Shown here in pieces: positions 50,481 to 62,975 of a stretch of DNA of 64,000 bases. Both the position numbers and the translations under genes were made by a program. Below the pieces are notes generated by a model. That model saw only the letters and a list, made by a program, of their open reading frames with translations, made no database searches and had not been told where the DNA came from. Within the stretch, counting starts at the first letter, position 1, and the number at the start of each line of letters is the position of its first letter. Where the stretch lies: assembly GCA_032718865.1 (NCBI GenBank), contig JALUTQ010000037.1, positions 248,001-312,000 on the forward strand, given 5' to 3'. This DNA is from Tilletia caries (taxonomy: Eukaryota > Basidiomycota > Exobasidiomycetes > Tilletiales > Tilletiaceae).

Positions 50481-53400
50481 GCCTGGAAGGTGCGGTACGA
50501 GCTCCGAAGGAGCGATTTGAGTGTAAACACTAAGTAAAATTGAGGTGCGTTCGAAGACTTTCGTCCTCCACCTCGTATACATCATGCACGACCCTTGGGC
50601 ACTTGACCCCGCGCACGGGGCACACCCTAACCCATTATGTAAGCCTGGCTCATTACGTTTTTCTCGCAAAATTCAGCCGGAACTTTTTTCTCCGCAGCGC
50701 TCCTCTTTAAATTTTGGCCGCGTCAAAACTTTCTGGAGCGACTGTAAAATAAAGGACTTTTCTAATGGCCGCCCCGGGGCGGGTACGTATGGAAAATGTT
50801 CTTAAGCCCGCCCCCCACCTTTCAACGCGCCTCAGGTTTCCGCATGATCATTACGTAAGTCTCAATTATGTAATCTTATCTCACGGCTCGCATATCGACA
50901 CGTTAGGAGTGTAGTTGGTGATCGGTGATCACGCTATGAAGACCGGGGGGGGGGGCGGTTTTGTGTCCGGAAAGCAGCGGTGCTAGGGGGGGCGGGCTCA
51001 ATTGGAGGGCCGCCCTAGGGCGGGTCACCCGCCTCTGGGGGCGGCCGCGCGCAGAAACTCGCCCCCTGTAAGAAAGCTGAATTCACGATGTTCGACCCGC
51101 CCCTTCCAATAACGGAAGCTTAAAGTCGATTTCTTCACGTCTCACAACTGACACAAACCCCAAGCCGAAAGTTTATGCGCGTCTCAGTCGCTACTCACTA
51201 GTCAGTCTGATGATAAACTCTGGTATCCGAGACCGATATCTGCACCGGTAGCAGACCCAATACTCCATGTGCCAAACCAGTTTCGCAGTCGTCGGAGTTG
51301 TAACTCCAGGCTCATCACCAATTCACCATTCACCTATCTCGCAAATCACGTCCAACGTCCGGCCTGATATCGACGACTAACCTCTATTCCTTCTCATCTT
51401 CGCGCCAAATTACAATTCATTACCGCCTGCTCATCTCTTCCTCCTCCGTCTGCTCACCTCTTCCTCCTCCGTCTGCTCACCTCTCCCCTTGTTGACTTCT
51501 CTTCTCCCTTCTTTTTGCATCACAGATCACAGCCCGTATATCATCAAGAATTTGCCCGTCTCTCTCTCTGGCGCGTCGCGTCTCTCCTTCCGTCCTCCCT
51601 CGCCCATTCTCCGGAGCGGCTCGCGACTCAGATGGCTCCCAGTTCTTGGGCGCGTCCGCCTCGGCGTTGGTCCCCACTGCTGTTGCGATGATGGATGCAG
51701 CATTGCCAGCGAATGGTGAGTATCCCCTTGCCCCCTTTGCGCCCTTCACCGCATCACACGTCGCACACCGTCGTTCCTTGAATTACTGACTATTATTGCG
51801 TCCTTATCTGTTCTCCAGCACCTTTACACCTCCAGCCTCAGCGGATTGACTCTCGCGCAAGGGCAAAGCGTGCGGCCGCTCGATGGGGTGAGTATGATTG
51901 CATTACTTCCTGAGTTCCTGACTATGATGCTTTCAATGCTGATACACTCGCACAATTTCATTCCAGTCCCGTAGGCTATAGACGGTGAGATAAACACCCT
52001 GTCCCCATGTCCGAGCTTCCAGCTGCTGTTTTCAGGAGCTCGAACATCTCAACTCTTTCTTCGCTCTTCGCCTATTGTTTCTTCGGCACATACTACCATA
52101 AAACATAACAATTCAGATTTCAGACATCCACGATAACAATCAAAGATGGAACGTCCATTAATCAGGCGGCAGGCCGTACTTGGAGTGGGTTTTGGATGAT
52201 CTCGTTAGGAAAGAAGCGACGGGTGCGCCAGTAATTGCAGCGGCGGGCCCATTTACGCTTCACGACTTTTTTTTCTTCGTATCTTGGGTTCATGTCATGG
52301 TCTCTTTACAGTGCACAACTTTGTTAAGAACGATATAATACTTTGTTGCGATCTGGTATAAGAATAGAGAGCCAGGCTTCAGGTATATGTAGTGGAAGGC
52401 GTGTTCCCAAACGGTGCTATGTATACACAGTTCCCAATACCTTGCATCCTCGCGAAGCGCAAGGAAAGCCACCATATCGGCCGCCAGAAGCGGGTTAGAC
52501 CGACTGACCGAGAAATGATGACTTCAATGTGGCTGCCTGCTGCCATCAACTATCCCTCCAAGCAGACCGTAGAGGCTGCAACTTGTTCCCGAGAACAATC
52601 TCGTTCATCCCGAACCCATCTCGTCTGCTCGCATATTTCTCGCTCCGGCTAGTGTACGCAGTTGCCGTCGTCGTCTCGACTGGATGGTGCGCTCGCCACC
52701 CTCCGCCGACGCCGCGTCCTTGGTCGAAGGTGCGCAAGAAGGAGCGCCGCGAAGACGAGTGGAAGGGTGAAGTGCATCATGAGGAGAAGGAGGATAGTAG
52801 ATGTCAGAAAGAAATGCAAGAGTGCATGTCTGGGTGGAGGTCTGTAAGAGAGCGCAGGAGGATGAGTATGAGGTGTTGCTGCCGGGAACAAAGGTAAAGA
52901 GAAAAGGTCAGCTGGTCAGTCCCGTAGGCCGTAGCTTTCTGGTCCAGTGGCCCTGCCCAGAGTGCAGTTGGCCTGACCTGTACTGCGCACAGAAAAAGAA
53001 AGGATGGCATTCCACGGTTACCATGCTTCTTAACAGAGCACAGATCCGTGTCCTCCAACTGAAGTGCTGTCTGCGAACAGGTAAGAGCGTCAGCATATAC
53101 TCAAAGCAAAGACGGGTGAAGAAAAGGGAGGAGAAAATGCCGCCCGCCTCCAGCTGTATCTGCAGGCAGCCGCATCTGAAGGCTCGTTCATTGAGAGGAT
53201 GCCGAGGATATGAGTCGAAACCATACCAGGGAGAGCCATCCTGAAACGAGAAAAAGCAAGAGCCAGCACACACGCCACTGATCGCCCTCGCAGCCAGGTC
53301 CGGGCATGCACAGTGTACGTTTGTTTCCTTCCGTCTCGAGCATGAGTCCCCGTTCTGACTTCTGCGCGGAAAGGTTTTAGATGAGGTCAGGTACCTCCAA

Positions 53401-53734
53401 GACGTAGTCAGCGCTGTATCAACAACTGGAAGTCAGGACACGGGGAAGGGAAGATGAGTCAGTAGCAGTCTGCTGTCGTGCCGAGCAATGTTCTTCCGGT
53501 GATCGATACAGACGCATTCACCGGTAAGCTGTGCGATCTGGGCGTTGGCAAAGGACAGATTGGCGGATGCTGGGGCAGCGTGGGCAGAGAATGGGAAGGA
53601 GGAGGGGCAGGCAGAGAAAATGAGGATTGTAAGGGAACATAAGCGGGTAGAATATTAGGAGAAAGGGTTGAGTGTGACAGCAGGAGGAATTGTAGCCACA
53701 TCCACCTCGGTCGAATGGAAGAGCGACAGCTCAT
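50481..53734. other. Long region without a confident gene
   Basis: 50640-51120 is rich in GGGCGG/CCGCCC blocks and includes a G run near 50945. 51680-51990 could hold a tiny spliced ORF (MMDAALPAN, PLHLQPQRIDSRARAKRAAA), unsupported otherwise. No known protein found in the remainder. Confidence 0.4.
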
Positions 53735-56700
53735 CGTGGCGCACTGGATGGGGATTGCGGTCTTGCTCTTTTCCTTGATTGAGTCTGGGAGGAAAGGGGA
53801 AGTGAATGGATAGGAGCGGAACCTTGCACCGCTTGTGCTGGTTGATGGGACGCCGGTGCTGTCGTCGTGACTGCTTCGGTACTCTTTCCTACGCCTTTAC
53901 CTTTGTTGACTTGGGCAGATGTGGACGCCTTGGTTGGGCTTGGACGTCTTCCTTTACGTTCGTGGGCGGACTTGAACCTAGCCTTCTTCGGCCGCCCTTT
54001 GGTTTTGAGCTCTGCAGGGTCTCGTACCGGTGGTGAAGCCTGCTGACGCTCTGTTTTTGCACTGCGGTCAGATATTTGCATGCGTACGGTCAGAATCAGC
54101 CCAAGCAAGGTGCACAGGAGAATTGCGCTCAAAACCTCACATGAACTCATCAACCATTTGCTCGAACTGACGAAGACCTGCGGGGGTTGTTATGGAGTTC
54201 ATCACCGGACGCATGATAGTGAGAGCTTGATGATAAACTTGGGCGTGCGGGAGGGTTGCGTCGGGTGCCGGACTGAGGGCATCGGCGGCGGTATCGAGAC
54301 CTGTTCGACAGGAACCATTGTGGGCCAAGACCGGCTCAGGAATCTCGAATTGGGAGGTATTAACTTGCACGGGATCCATCGGAGAATGGCCTTTCCGCAG
54401 CCAGCTGAAGAATGAAGGAACAGGAATAAAGACTGGAGGATAAGTGCAACATCCCCGTAACCAGAAGGGGCTCGTATATGTGATATATACTCACCGAGCA
54501 TTGACGTTGGCCATGTGAAACCATTCACCGCGAGCAATGGTGGCCCATGAGTGACGGCAAGGCACGCCCGAAGCTGTCGACTCTGAACAAGTGCAAAATT
54601 GTAACCCGTCCTTCGTGACAAGAACGATCCGCGGGTTCGTCGCTTTGAAATGCGTCACTCGATATGCGCGCACAACCTCATGGCCAGAGCTTGTCACAAG
54701 CTCGACGAGGTACCCGCCATCGAGCTCCACACCGTCAATATCAACCTGCGGTGACGAAACAAAACGTAATTTTAGACCAGTCAGCAACCTCAACTTCCCC
54801 TCGCCCCACAGCACACCACAGCAGATGATCTTGCTCACCGGTATGCCTGTGGTGGTGTTCTCCTCTTCAATTGTACCTTCTTCACCGTTCTCGTGCGCTT
54901 CTGCTATAGTAGGTCATCTTCCAGATCTTGGGTGGGATTGTAGCCTACCTCCTCCTCCTCCTCCTCCTCCTCCTCTTTCCCATTCACTTCATCCCCTACG
55001 TTCTCCTCCTCGTCGTCCATGTGCTCATCATGCTGCTGTGGATGTCCTGGGCCGGAAGCAAACGCGCTTGTCTGGTTGGGTGCTGATGCAGGGATGTTTG
55101 GCACTGACACAGGGACGGGTGGGATCTGTGAGAGGAGGTTTAGTAGCTGTATTAGCTGTCGCTGTTTGCACATGAAGCATACGGGCCTGTGGATCTCACC
55201 GATACCGCAACTGCTGAGTACATCACGCCTTCCTCCATCTCGCCGACGATGCGGCGGACCGCCCATACGTGGCACTGGTCACGGCAAGTGTCGATGACAA
55301 CCTGAAAGAGCACCTCAGTGGGTGTTGGTTTTTTGTGAAGATACTAGATCAAGAATTGCAAAGCTCAGTTGTAAGTTACACCAGCGTCTACAGCACCACA
55401 ATCAAAACCGGACAGCAGTCGACAAGTCACAACTCACTGCGCTAACTTTGATGCTCTTCGCCATCTGGTCTTCAGCGCGAAGGAGAAGTCGAGAGAAGAG
55501 GTCTGAGAGGGTTGATTTCCTGTCGGATAGCAACTTGCTGAGGCCGTTTTTCCGACTCCACCCTTCCTGTGGTTCTGGTATCGGCCGTGAATCTTGTGCG
55601 TACCCATGCAGCGGCCCAGCTGCGTCGATTCTTGTACTGGTAGGTCTCGAGGTAGGTTCGGGCTCGGGGGTAGGATTCTAGGAGATCCCTCCACCTTGCT
55701 TCGAAGGCGTTGGGGCTCGGTGCCTTGTACACCCGCCAAAACGACTGAGCAAAACTGACCCATTGACCCCGCAGCTTCCCCTTTAGTTGTTTTACGATGT
55801 TTTGCCACAAGTGGTATAGGCAGAGGACATGGTGTGAGGTTGGTAGCACTTCGCGGACGGCACTGATGAAGGCGGCATCTTGATCTGAGATTATGACGCT
55901 GGGTTTCTTTCCTGTGGTTCGAAGTAACGCGTGTAGGACCCAAGCGTGCGAGGCATGATCCTCTCGATCTTGAACCGCGTAGCCTATGTTCCGAGTCTTT
56001 CCGCATCCATCGATGACGGAGAAGACATTGAGGGGCATGTTGTAGACGTTCCTCCCTTGAGCAACGTCGGCGATGAGAACGTCGCCGAATTGACCTAGCG
56101 CATCAATCATGACAGGTGAGCTCATGAAGAGACGCTGTAAGGCTCCGGTCTGAGGATGACAGTGGAAGGAGTAAGTGAAGCGGGCATCTTTGACCTTTTT
56201 CCTTCGCCAACCAGGAGAGAAGGGATGCAACATCACCTCCATATGTATTGAGCGTCTCTCGTCGCTTCTTCCTCTCCGCAGTCACAACGTTCGTGATTTG
56301 TATCGTGGTCATCTTGCTGCCAGGAACAACAGAGCGAAGAACATCTCGGATGGCGGCACGATCGAGTCGAGCTGAACCTGAAGCAAGTGCTGCAACAATG
56401 GTCCTTTCAGCTTCTGTAGTCTTGTTTGCGTCTGGATCGGTGGTAGAGGGATCGAAATGCGGGGCGTGGTTGTGGTTCCAGTCGATACTGGATACGTTCC
56501 AGTTATTCTTGGCTGCGCTCAATCGAATGTTCATTCGTGCCTTGCAACGGCTGGTTTTGCAGTCGGCTTTCTCGACGGGCTTGGACGACGAACGTTGATT
56601 TGCGGGATCAACTTCGCTATCCGGCCGAAGGCGGGCACCATCCCACGAGGCACACCGCAGACGCTTGGTGAACGTCACCTGCTGACCTCCCACAGATTTT

Positions 56701-56777
56701 TTCCTGCTCGAGTCTCGGTGTAATGTAAACCCGTCAGCCTTCGCAAATTTGACACAAGCTTGAACAGCTTCCTCCAT
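53735..56777 (-). CDS. MULE-type (FAR1-like) transposase, multi-exon with frame breaks
   Basis: From the N-terminus: a FAR1-type DNA-binding domain (MEEAVQACVKFAKADGFTLH; CKTSRCKARMNIRLSA; WNHNHAPHF), the MULE catalytic domain (FGDVLIADVAQGRNVYNMPL; SVIISDQDAAFISAV; HHVLCLYHLWQNIVKQLKG), a SWIM zinc finger (FCTCSESTASGVPCRH, near 54590) and a C-terminal KTKGRPKKARFKSAHERKGR block (near 54000). Introns separate the later parts. Two one-base breaks occur in A runs (near 56190 and 55578). It would mobilise a Mutator-like element; terminal repeats were not found. Confidence 0.82.
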
Positions 56778-57269
56778 ATCTTCAAAAGAAGCCAGGAGAA
56801 GCTTTTTTATCGGAGTGCGACTGGCTCTTGATGGGGAGGGGTGTTTGGACCTATGCTGTTCTTTGGGTGCAGAAGCGATGGGCGACGATGTGATGGAGAA
56901 CTCAGTGGTAGAGCTGATCGTCGATGTCGGAGATTGGTTTGGGACGTTCTTTGCCGAATGAGGGGTGATGGAACGGTCGGGACGAGCTCTTCGGGCAGCA
57001 TACGTAGGCGATCGTAGGTCGGGAAGCTACGGAAATGAACATTTAATTTGCAATCATCAATAATCCAGATTCCAGTGGCACAGGAGAGTGGGGCCTGGGC
57101 ACATCGCGACAGCCGACACCTATCAACTCACAGAGGAGATGGGAGACGAAGGGGCAGCAGTTGACTCGGATGGACGCCAAGCAGGAACAGGGGGAGTTTT
57201 TGCCATCACAATGTCGGATGCAACGGCCGGGGTGTGCTGAAATCCATAGGATGAAAGAGGCGGAGGGTA

Positions 57270-58592
57270 TTATATATTAGCAAGTAGCAACACTGAACAC
57301 ACTGAACCGGAAAACGTTCTGGGTAACTGGATGTGCTGCATTGTACGTACCATGGGAAGATTAGAAAGCACCTTCAGCGCTCCCAAACACCACATGCTCC
57401 TGTGGGCTGCAGCAGTCTCCTGGGTCCATGGATCGTAGGGTTCCAGACCTTGAGCAAGTTGCACACCGCGGAGGAGAGTGTTGACAGCGACAACACCACA
57501 AGATCCGGAGGTGGCACCTTGATAGGGAGCATCGAGAAGACTGCCTTGCTGCAAAGAAGCACCACCAAGCCACCATTCCAAGGCGCTTTGCAGATCAGTA
57601 GGCATGGAATATCCCAATGAGCAGCCGTAGGAGATCGTGGAAGCAGGCAGGTCGAGAAGAACAGACGCCCAGTGCGATGGTGTATAGTGGGCAAACCCGA
57701 CAAGGCGAATGCCTTGAGAAGCGGCAGAGGTGAGAACGTGGCCATATGGTCGTTTTGCTGTTGCCGTCGACTCTGTTATTTGGTTGTCATAGGCGCCTCG
57801 TAGCACTGTACTAAAGCCAGCGTCCAAGATCACCGTTCCAGGTGCAGAAAATTGGAGGACAGAGAAGATGTGAAAGGTCAATGACTTGGTTGCTGAGCCA
57901 CTTTTCTCCAGCAAGGACTCCGAGATCGCCGTAGGAAAGACTGAAGTCGCCTCCGCGACAGATAAACAAGGGCTGATGGTGAATATACTGTACCTCGTCC
58001 TCTTCGATGGCGCCAATGGCATGGTGAAGGTGCAGAAGGTCGAGGAAGTGTCGGCCTCGTTCAATGCGATCCTTCAAGCACGCGTAGGATCGAACCGCAT
58101 CGAGCTATGACGTATGCGATGCGTAAAAGAATTCAAAGGATGATGGAAGGGGTCAGCTATAGTGCAGATTGCATGGAACAAAAGCTCAATGCGTTTCAGG
58201 CCCTCAGGCGTAGGAGCTCGCATGAGCGTGGAGATAGTGAAACAACATCGGAAGCAGAACATGTCATGACTACCCACCTTCTCCAGTGTCCAAAATTTCG
58301 TCTTTCCGCCGAGAAAGAAACTCAGTGCTGATATGTCGCGCCCGGCGGCTCGATGAGCGAGACTGTGCTCGTGGAGCTCTCGAAGCTGGCGCTCTGGAGG
58401 GAACTCATCGCGACCATGAATCACAGTGTCTGCCCCGGAATCGGTAGGAGAAAGCGAGGCCTCATCGAGCCACACGATCCCGTATGCGCTAGAGTACGAC
58501 CAGCTTGGAAGGACCGCGCGCTTGAACTCGAGTGTGGTGAGCGCGTCGAACCAGGTTGCTGTGAAGGGTTCGGAGGCACCGAGGACGTCCAT
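57270..58592 (-). CDS. C48 (Ulp1/SENP-like) cysteine peptidase associated with MULE transposase
   Basis: Parts in order: MDVLGASEPFTATWFDALTT (58592), GDLGVLAGEKWLSNQVIDLS (near 57900), ILDAGFSTVLRGAYDNQITE, HYTPSHWASVLLDLPASTIS, then TSGSCGVVAVNTL. W-L-S/N-x-x-I and H-W...S-C-G are Ulp1-family marks: His and the nucleophile Cys are present, a candidate Gln is in APYQGATSGSCG. The position of the catalytic Asp (normally YGDSL) reads YGCSL. A one-base break sits in a TTTT run near 57850. Mutator-like elements carrying Ulp1 peptidases are known (Kaonashi type in plants). Confidence 0.72.
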
Positions 58593-59370
58593 GACCCAGG
58601 AGGACAGTTATGCCCAGGGGTACGGGAAATTCTACATCAGGATTCAAGAGACCACCAAACTTTTGAACCGGGACACTATCGCGGTCTCTAACCTGTCGTA
58701 TCATAGAGCTCAGGCACTTTACCTGGAGCCTACGCGCCTGAACTGTAGCTGAGCGCTGAGCCCTCAGCCCTGAGCCTTATTGACTCCTGATGTCTCAACG
58801 CTCAACGCACCAGAAGTGTAACACTCAGACAATAGCCAGTAGGTGGAGTAATACCAGGCTTATCGTGCATGCTTAGCGCAACGGAACACTCGCACTCTTG
58901 GCTCATGGCTGACCACTCATTATTCGGACTTCGGTGCTTCAATGGGCTCCAGCCTCCACGGCCAATACTAATCGCGATTGGTTAACGTTGATCTCTGACG
59001 GCGCAATTGAAGTCCTTGATAGCTGTGAACTGATTGTATACTGCAGTCTGCATAACGCTCAAAGACGAATGCCGGACGAGTTAACGAATAACGATTACCG
59101 CCGCTGGGCGTTGACTACCGGGCTGGGCGGTAACACTATAAGGTTTGCTATTTGCTCGGGTCTCGATTTTTTCTGCTGCGTATTGATTTGTGGGGGAGGC
59201 ACTAGAGCGCTATGGATTGCTTCCAGTCTCCAGAAGCCGATACTCCATAGCCGATACCCAAGCACAGATTCAGAAACATGATTCGAGTCTGAGTTGCCAA
59301 TTGCCATCGGAAGTGATGACTGATGATGCTCCAAGTTTCAACGTCCGCATCCACCTGCTCGCATCCCACA
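58593..59370. other. Region without a confident gene
   Basis: Upstream of the C48 gene. Contains a GAGCCCTCAGCCCTGAGCC short repeat near 58755. No coding sequence supported. Confidence 0.35.
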
Positions 59371-60060
59371 CACTGCCACCTTCGGTGGCGTTCCAAAGTT
59401 GTTAAAACGTTTGCTAGAACACAGTTTTACGGCAATTTTGACCCTCACTTGAAACCAAGCATTTTTACATCAGTTTTAAGAAACCCTTTAGAACGGTCCG
59501 TTCTACTAGATTTAGAACGCGTTGCTAGAATTATGACGTTGTGTTGGTGTTAAAGTGTTGTTCTAGTGTTGCTAAAACACGGACTGGCCATAGCCCGGGT
59601 TTCTCTAATTGAAAAGGGTCTGCTTGGTGGTCTCAGAGTCTCTGCCCTGTATCTCAAAAGGTTCACAGCTGCTTCCACACTCAATTGATGCTGCTCTCTG
59701 AAGACAGAAACCCTCGATTTACAGTATTGCTACCTGCGGATGACATGTTGGGGTGGGCTGAGCATCGCGGGTGGGTGTGGTGAGGGCCGTGGTGTCGAGC
59801 AAGGTGGTGGCGGTGAGGAAGGCGTCTGGAGACGTCTTGTCTCGCTCCCCGCGTCGCAGCAGCAGTCACGTGACCACTATGTCTACTAGATTTTAACACC
59901 ATTATAAGATCCGTAAAACGTAGTGATTCTAGAGTGTTTTACAAACCCATTTTAAGCGGCGAAGAATTCGGACAAAACAAAAGGTGAACACCCGGAACAT
60001 AACACCGACGTTTTATGGCTGTTTTAAGGGGGGTTATAACGCCACCGAAGGTGGCAGTGA
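59371..60060. mobile_element. 690-bp MITE, CACTA-like
   Basis: Perfect 22-bp inverted repeats begin CACTGCCACCTTCGGTGGCG at 59371-59392 and on the opposite strand at 60060-60039. A 3-bp ACA lies on both sides (59368-59370, 60061-60063). CACTG-type ends with a 3-bp duplication are the CACTA/EnSpm hallmark. No coding capacity. Each terminal repeat contains its own short hairpin (CCACC TTC GGTGG). Confidence 0.8.
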
Positions 60061-60905
60061 CACTGTTTGGTTCGCCAATTTCAGATGTGAATCTTTTCTG
60101 TCTTCACTCTGCAATGTGAAATGCCGAATGCGGAATGCAAATCAATGTATAATGCATAACCGTCAACAACCACCGTTTCTGTCTTACGACTTCTTACTCC
60201 GATCTCTGGACAAGCTCTACTCTCTACTCTCTACTTTCTGGGTTAAGAGACGAGATCAGGATCATTACATCATACAGGTCTTACACACTTCATCTGTTTT
60301 CTGCGGGCCGTGGCACAGGCACAGCCCTAAGCCGCCAAATGTTCTTGGGTAACCTGCTAAGGTCGCGTCGTTGCGACGTCGTTGGTTAGATGTCAAATTG
60401 GACAACAGTTCGATATGTGTATACTGTAAATACTGTAATGTGGTTACAGAGATTGTATTGAGGCCAAAGCGGAAGTGTACAGCGTTTTTACCGAGTACCG
60501 GTCATCAATAACCAGAAGGGGTGGCGGACTGTCGTTGACGTCTGACTGAGGTTTAGCCACGGGAGTCGAACGGCGGATCCCCCGTGTGAGAGGGTTTTTG
60601 GGTCGACGACCGACCCTCTTGGGACTTGGACGATGGCGTGCGGTTCGACTATCTGGTGCAGTAGTGGGCCGGTCCTGAGCCACCTTGGCAGGCAGACACG
60701 AAACTTGCGGGCTTGCGGTGGGCTCACCGCTCAGCGCCGCTTTGAGAAGCGGGCTTGGACGAAGTTGGGACTACGTCGGTTGCGTCAGAAGGACACAATC
60801 ATCCTACCTGACGGACAGGTGCGGGAGGATGCGTTGCAGGCGGCATGAGGCATCGCAAGGAGCTTAAGGCCTCGCGCGGACGCGGAGCTTGTCGATGGGG
60901 GGGGA
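60061..60905. other. Degenerate retroelement 3' region
   Basis: Stop-riddled plus-strand frame with a chromodomain-like trace (GVRFDYLVQ, WAGPEPPW, near 60640) leading to a G run and the LTR-like sequence at 60906. Probable remnant of a Ty3/gypsy pol end; weak evidence. Confidence 0.3.
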
Positions 60906-61077
60906 TGTTGTAACAAGACTCTAGCTGAGACCCGGCACTGCTGTGAGTTGTGACCGGGTGGTCATTCCTTTCCCTTTGGCCCTCACCTCTTCAGAGACTG
61001 TGTTGTTATCTTCCTAGGAATAACACCACCTACGTTCATTTCGATACATCAGTCAAGTACAGACAGTCAGTCTTACA
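60906..61077 (+). repeat. Probable Ty3/gypsy LTR
   Basis: 172 bp starting TGTTGTAACAAG and ending TCTTACA, with TG..CA ends and an inverted TGTAA-type terminus. It is preceded by GGGGGGGA, a good polypurine tract. The partner LTR is not in the window. Confidence 0.5.
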
Positions 61078-61391
61078 ATCTGGTCACTGGGAGTTGAGCC
61101 ATGCCAAGTGCGTGACAGGCACGATCTAGAAACTAGAGACCAAAGGGAATCGGAGAGAAAATCAGGCAGCAGCTGCACGACTGTATGAGTCGGAACATAG
61201 AGGCATGGGACTGAGGGGCGCTGAATGGGTCTCCAAACCGATTGGGAGTTGATTCTGGAATCTGGATCCTGTCACCCGAGTGGGCTTTCCGGGCTGCGGG
61301 CTGCGGGCTGCGGACGTGGCCCGTGGCCCGTGCTGGTCTGAGACAAGTCTGAAACGGAAACGAAAACGGAAACGTTACGTAATCTGAAGAA
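61078..61391. other. Spacer, no gene seen
   Basis: Contains a short GGGCTGCGGGCTGCGG tandem stretch near 61290 and a GGAAAC-type repeat near 61350. Confidence 0.4.
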
Positions 61392-62244
61392 TGTGCCGGT
61401 TGCGGAGATACGACGTTCCGTCGGCTGCACCCAAGTCGGGCGTCGAGCAGCCGAAGGCAGTGTGATCTCGGAGCGTTCCAACTCGTTGGAAAATTCTCTG
61501 CACCTCCCCCTCTCCTCTCAGCAGAAGAGGAAACGCAGATCCATCACCACCTCGTCCTCCTCGCTCTCTTCCACTGCCTCTCGGGTCCTCGACACTTCCT
61601 GAGGGCGTGTCGGCGCGCGGCGGAGAAGGAGACAGGCTTCAAGAAGCCAATGATGCAGAACACCGACGGAAGCTTCGTGGAGGTGGACGAGGCATGCCCC
61701 GAAGGGTACGTCTCAGAGGGAGAACTCGATTGGATTCTGTGGAACGAATGCACAAAGATGCGTGAGTAGTAGATATCCCCTTCCCCTTCCCCGCTTTCCC
61801 TTTCGCAGCAGCTGCCGACGTGCGCCAATGCAGCCTCACTTCCGTTGAAGAGGAGGTCGGCCGACGTGCCGTAAGGGGCTAAGGGCCTGGCCTTCGTGCT
61901 GTCGTGCCAGTAGAGCAGGGCCACACCTGACACCGCACAGAAACATCAGCTGCGTAGTCAGGAGGGGAGATGCGCCGACGAGCGTAGCGCCGACGAGCGG
62001 AGCGCCGACGAGCGTAGCTTTGATGAGCATGGTTGCCGACGAGCATAGCGCCGACGAGCTTGCCTGTGTCGACGAACGCTGCGTGCCATTCGCAATGTGC
62101 GCTGGCCCTCGAGCATATGTGCAGTGTGCATTGAAATGGCCGGTGCAGATGAATCCGGGGTGGAGCGTTCATACTGCGAAGGCACGAATCTGACACCTTT
62201 TAACTCTATTTCCTCTCATTTGTGATGTAACAGAAGAGACCCTC

Positions 62245-62975
62245 ATGGCAGAACACGACGTAGACGACGACGTTCAGGAGATGTTCAAGGCGGCGCATCG
62301 CACCGTCTTCAACCACAACCTCGCCGAGTCTCAGCGCGCCGCGCTGCAGAAATACTACGCTTGGAACCGGAGCACATGGTGCAGACGGTATCGGTTAATC
62401 GTGAACTCCGGGTCAACAGACCCTATATTCGACCTCGCGGTGGTCGATTCGGCCGATCTCGACGTCTACGTCAGAGAGGAGGAGACTCGCGCTCGCCAGG
62501 AGCAGAAGGCGAAGCTTGCGGCCATGCAGGCCAAGATGGATCAGATCCTGGCCGCCTCCTCAGCTCGAAGTTCCGACGTGTACGCCCCCCTACCCGCAAT
62601 ACAAACCCGCCGTCCTCGTCGTCGAGGTATCCCAAGGCGAAGCGGCACGGGGAGCGTGGTTCGTTTCGGACCGAAATTGCCGGTGTCGCCGGCACGGCGA
62701 GGCTGTACGCCTGCGCACGATGCGGAGGAAGGGCAAGGCACGACGTCGGACGGTGCGACAAGACCCACTTCGTCAAGGCCAGCTGCGCGACCTACGAGAC
62801 TATCACACACCGCGACAAGGCCGAAGGACCCCTCGTCTTCAAGGACAGCGGGACCCCCGTCTGCCTCAACTTCAACGGTGGGCGAGCCTGCAATCACAAA
62901 GGCTGCCCCGGTCATCGGTGCTCTCTCTGCGGCGTGCCAACGCATGGCGCTCAGGCTTGCGGGCGCTCAGAATGA
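62245..62975 (+). pseudogene. Ngaro copy 2 Gag-like second exon, frameshifted
   Basis: MAEHDVDDDVQEMFKAAHR as in copy 1. A C run near 62586 has 6 C instead of 7, shifting the frame before the zinc-knuckle; the knuckle CNHKGCPGHRCSLC is intact in the next frame, ending at 62975. The C run near 62830 has 4 C, the in-frame form. Confidence 0.8.

Noticed and set aside
51690..51990. Small three-exon gene starting MMDAALPAN
   Set aside because: Splice sites are plausible but the product is about 35 aa with no similarity; not supportable.
53000..59000. Terminal inverted repeats of the MULE/C48 element
   Set aside because: No convincing inverted pair with 9-11-bp duplications was found by eye.
60444..60683. 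79-codon minus-strand ORF (MAQDRPTTAPDSRTARHRPS)
   Set aside because: Low-complexity composition; the opposite strand better fits a decayed gypsy pol end.
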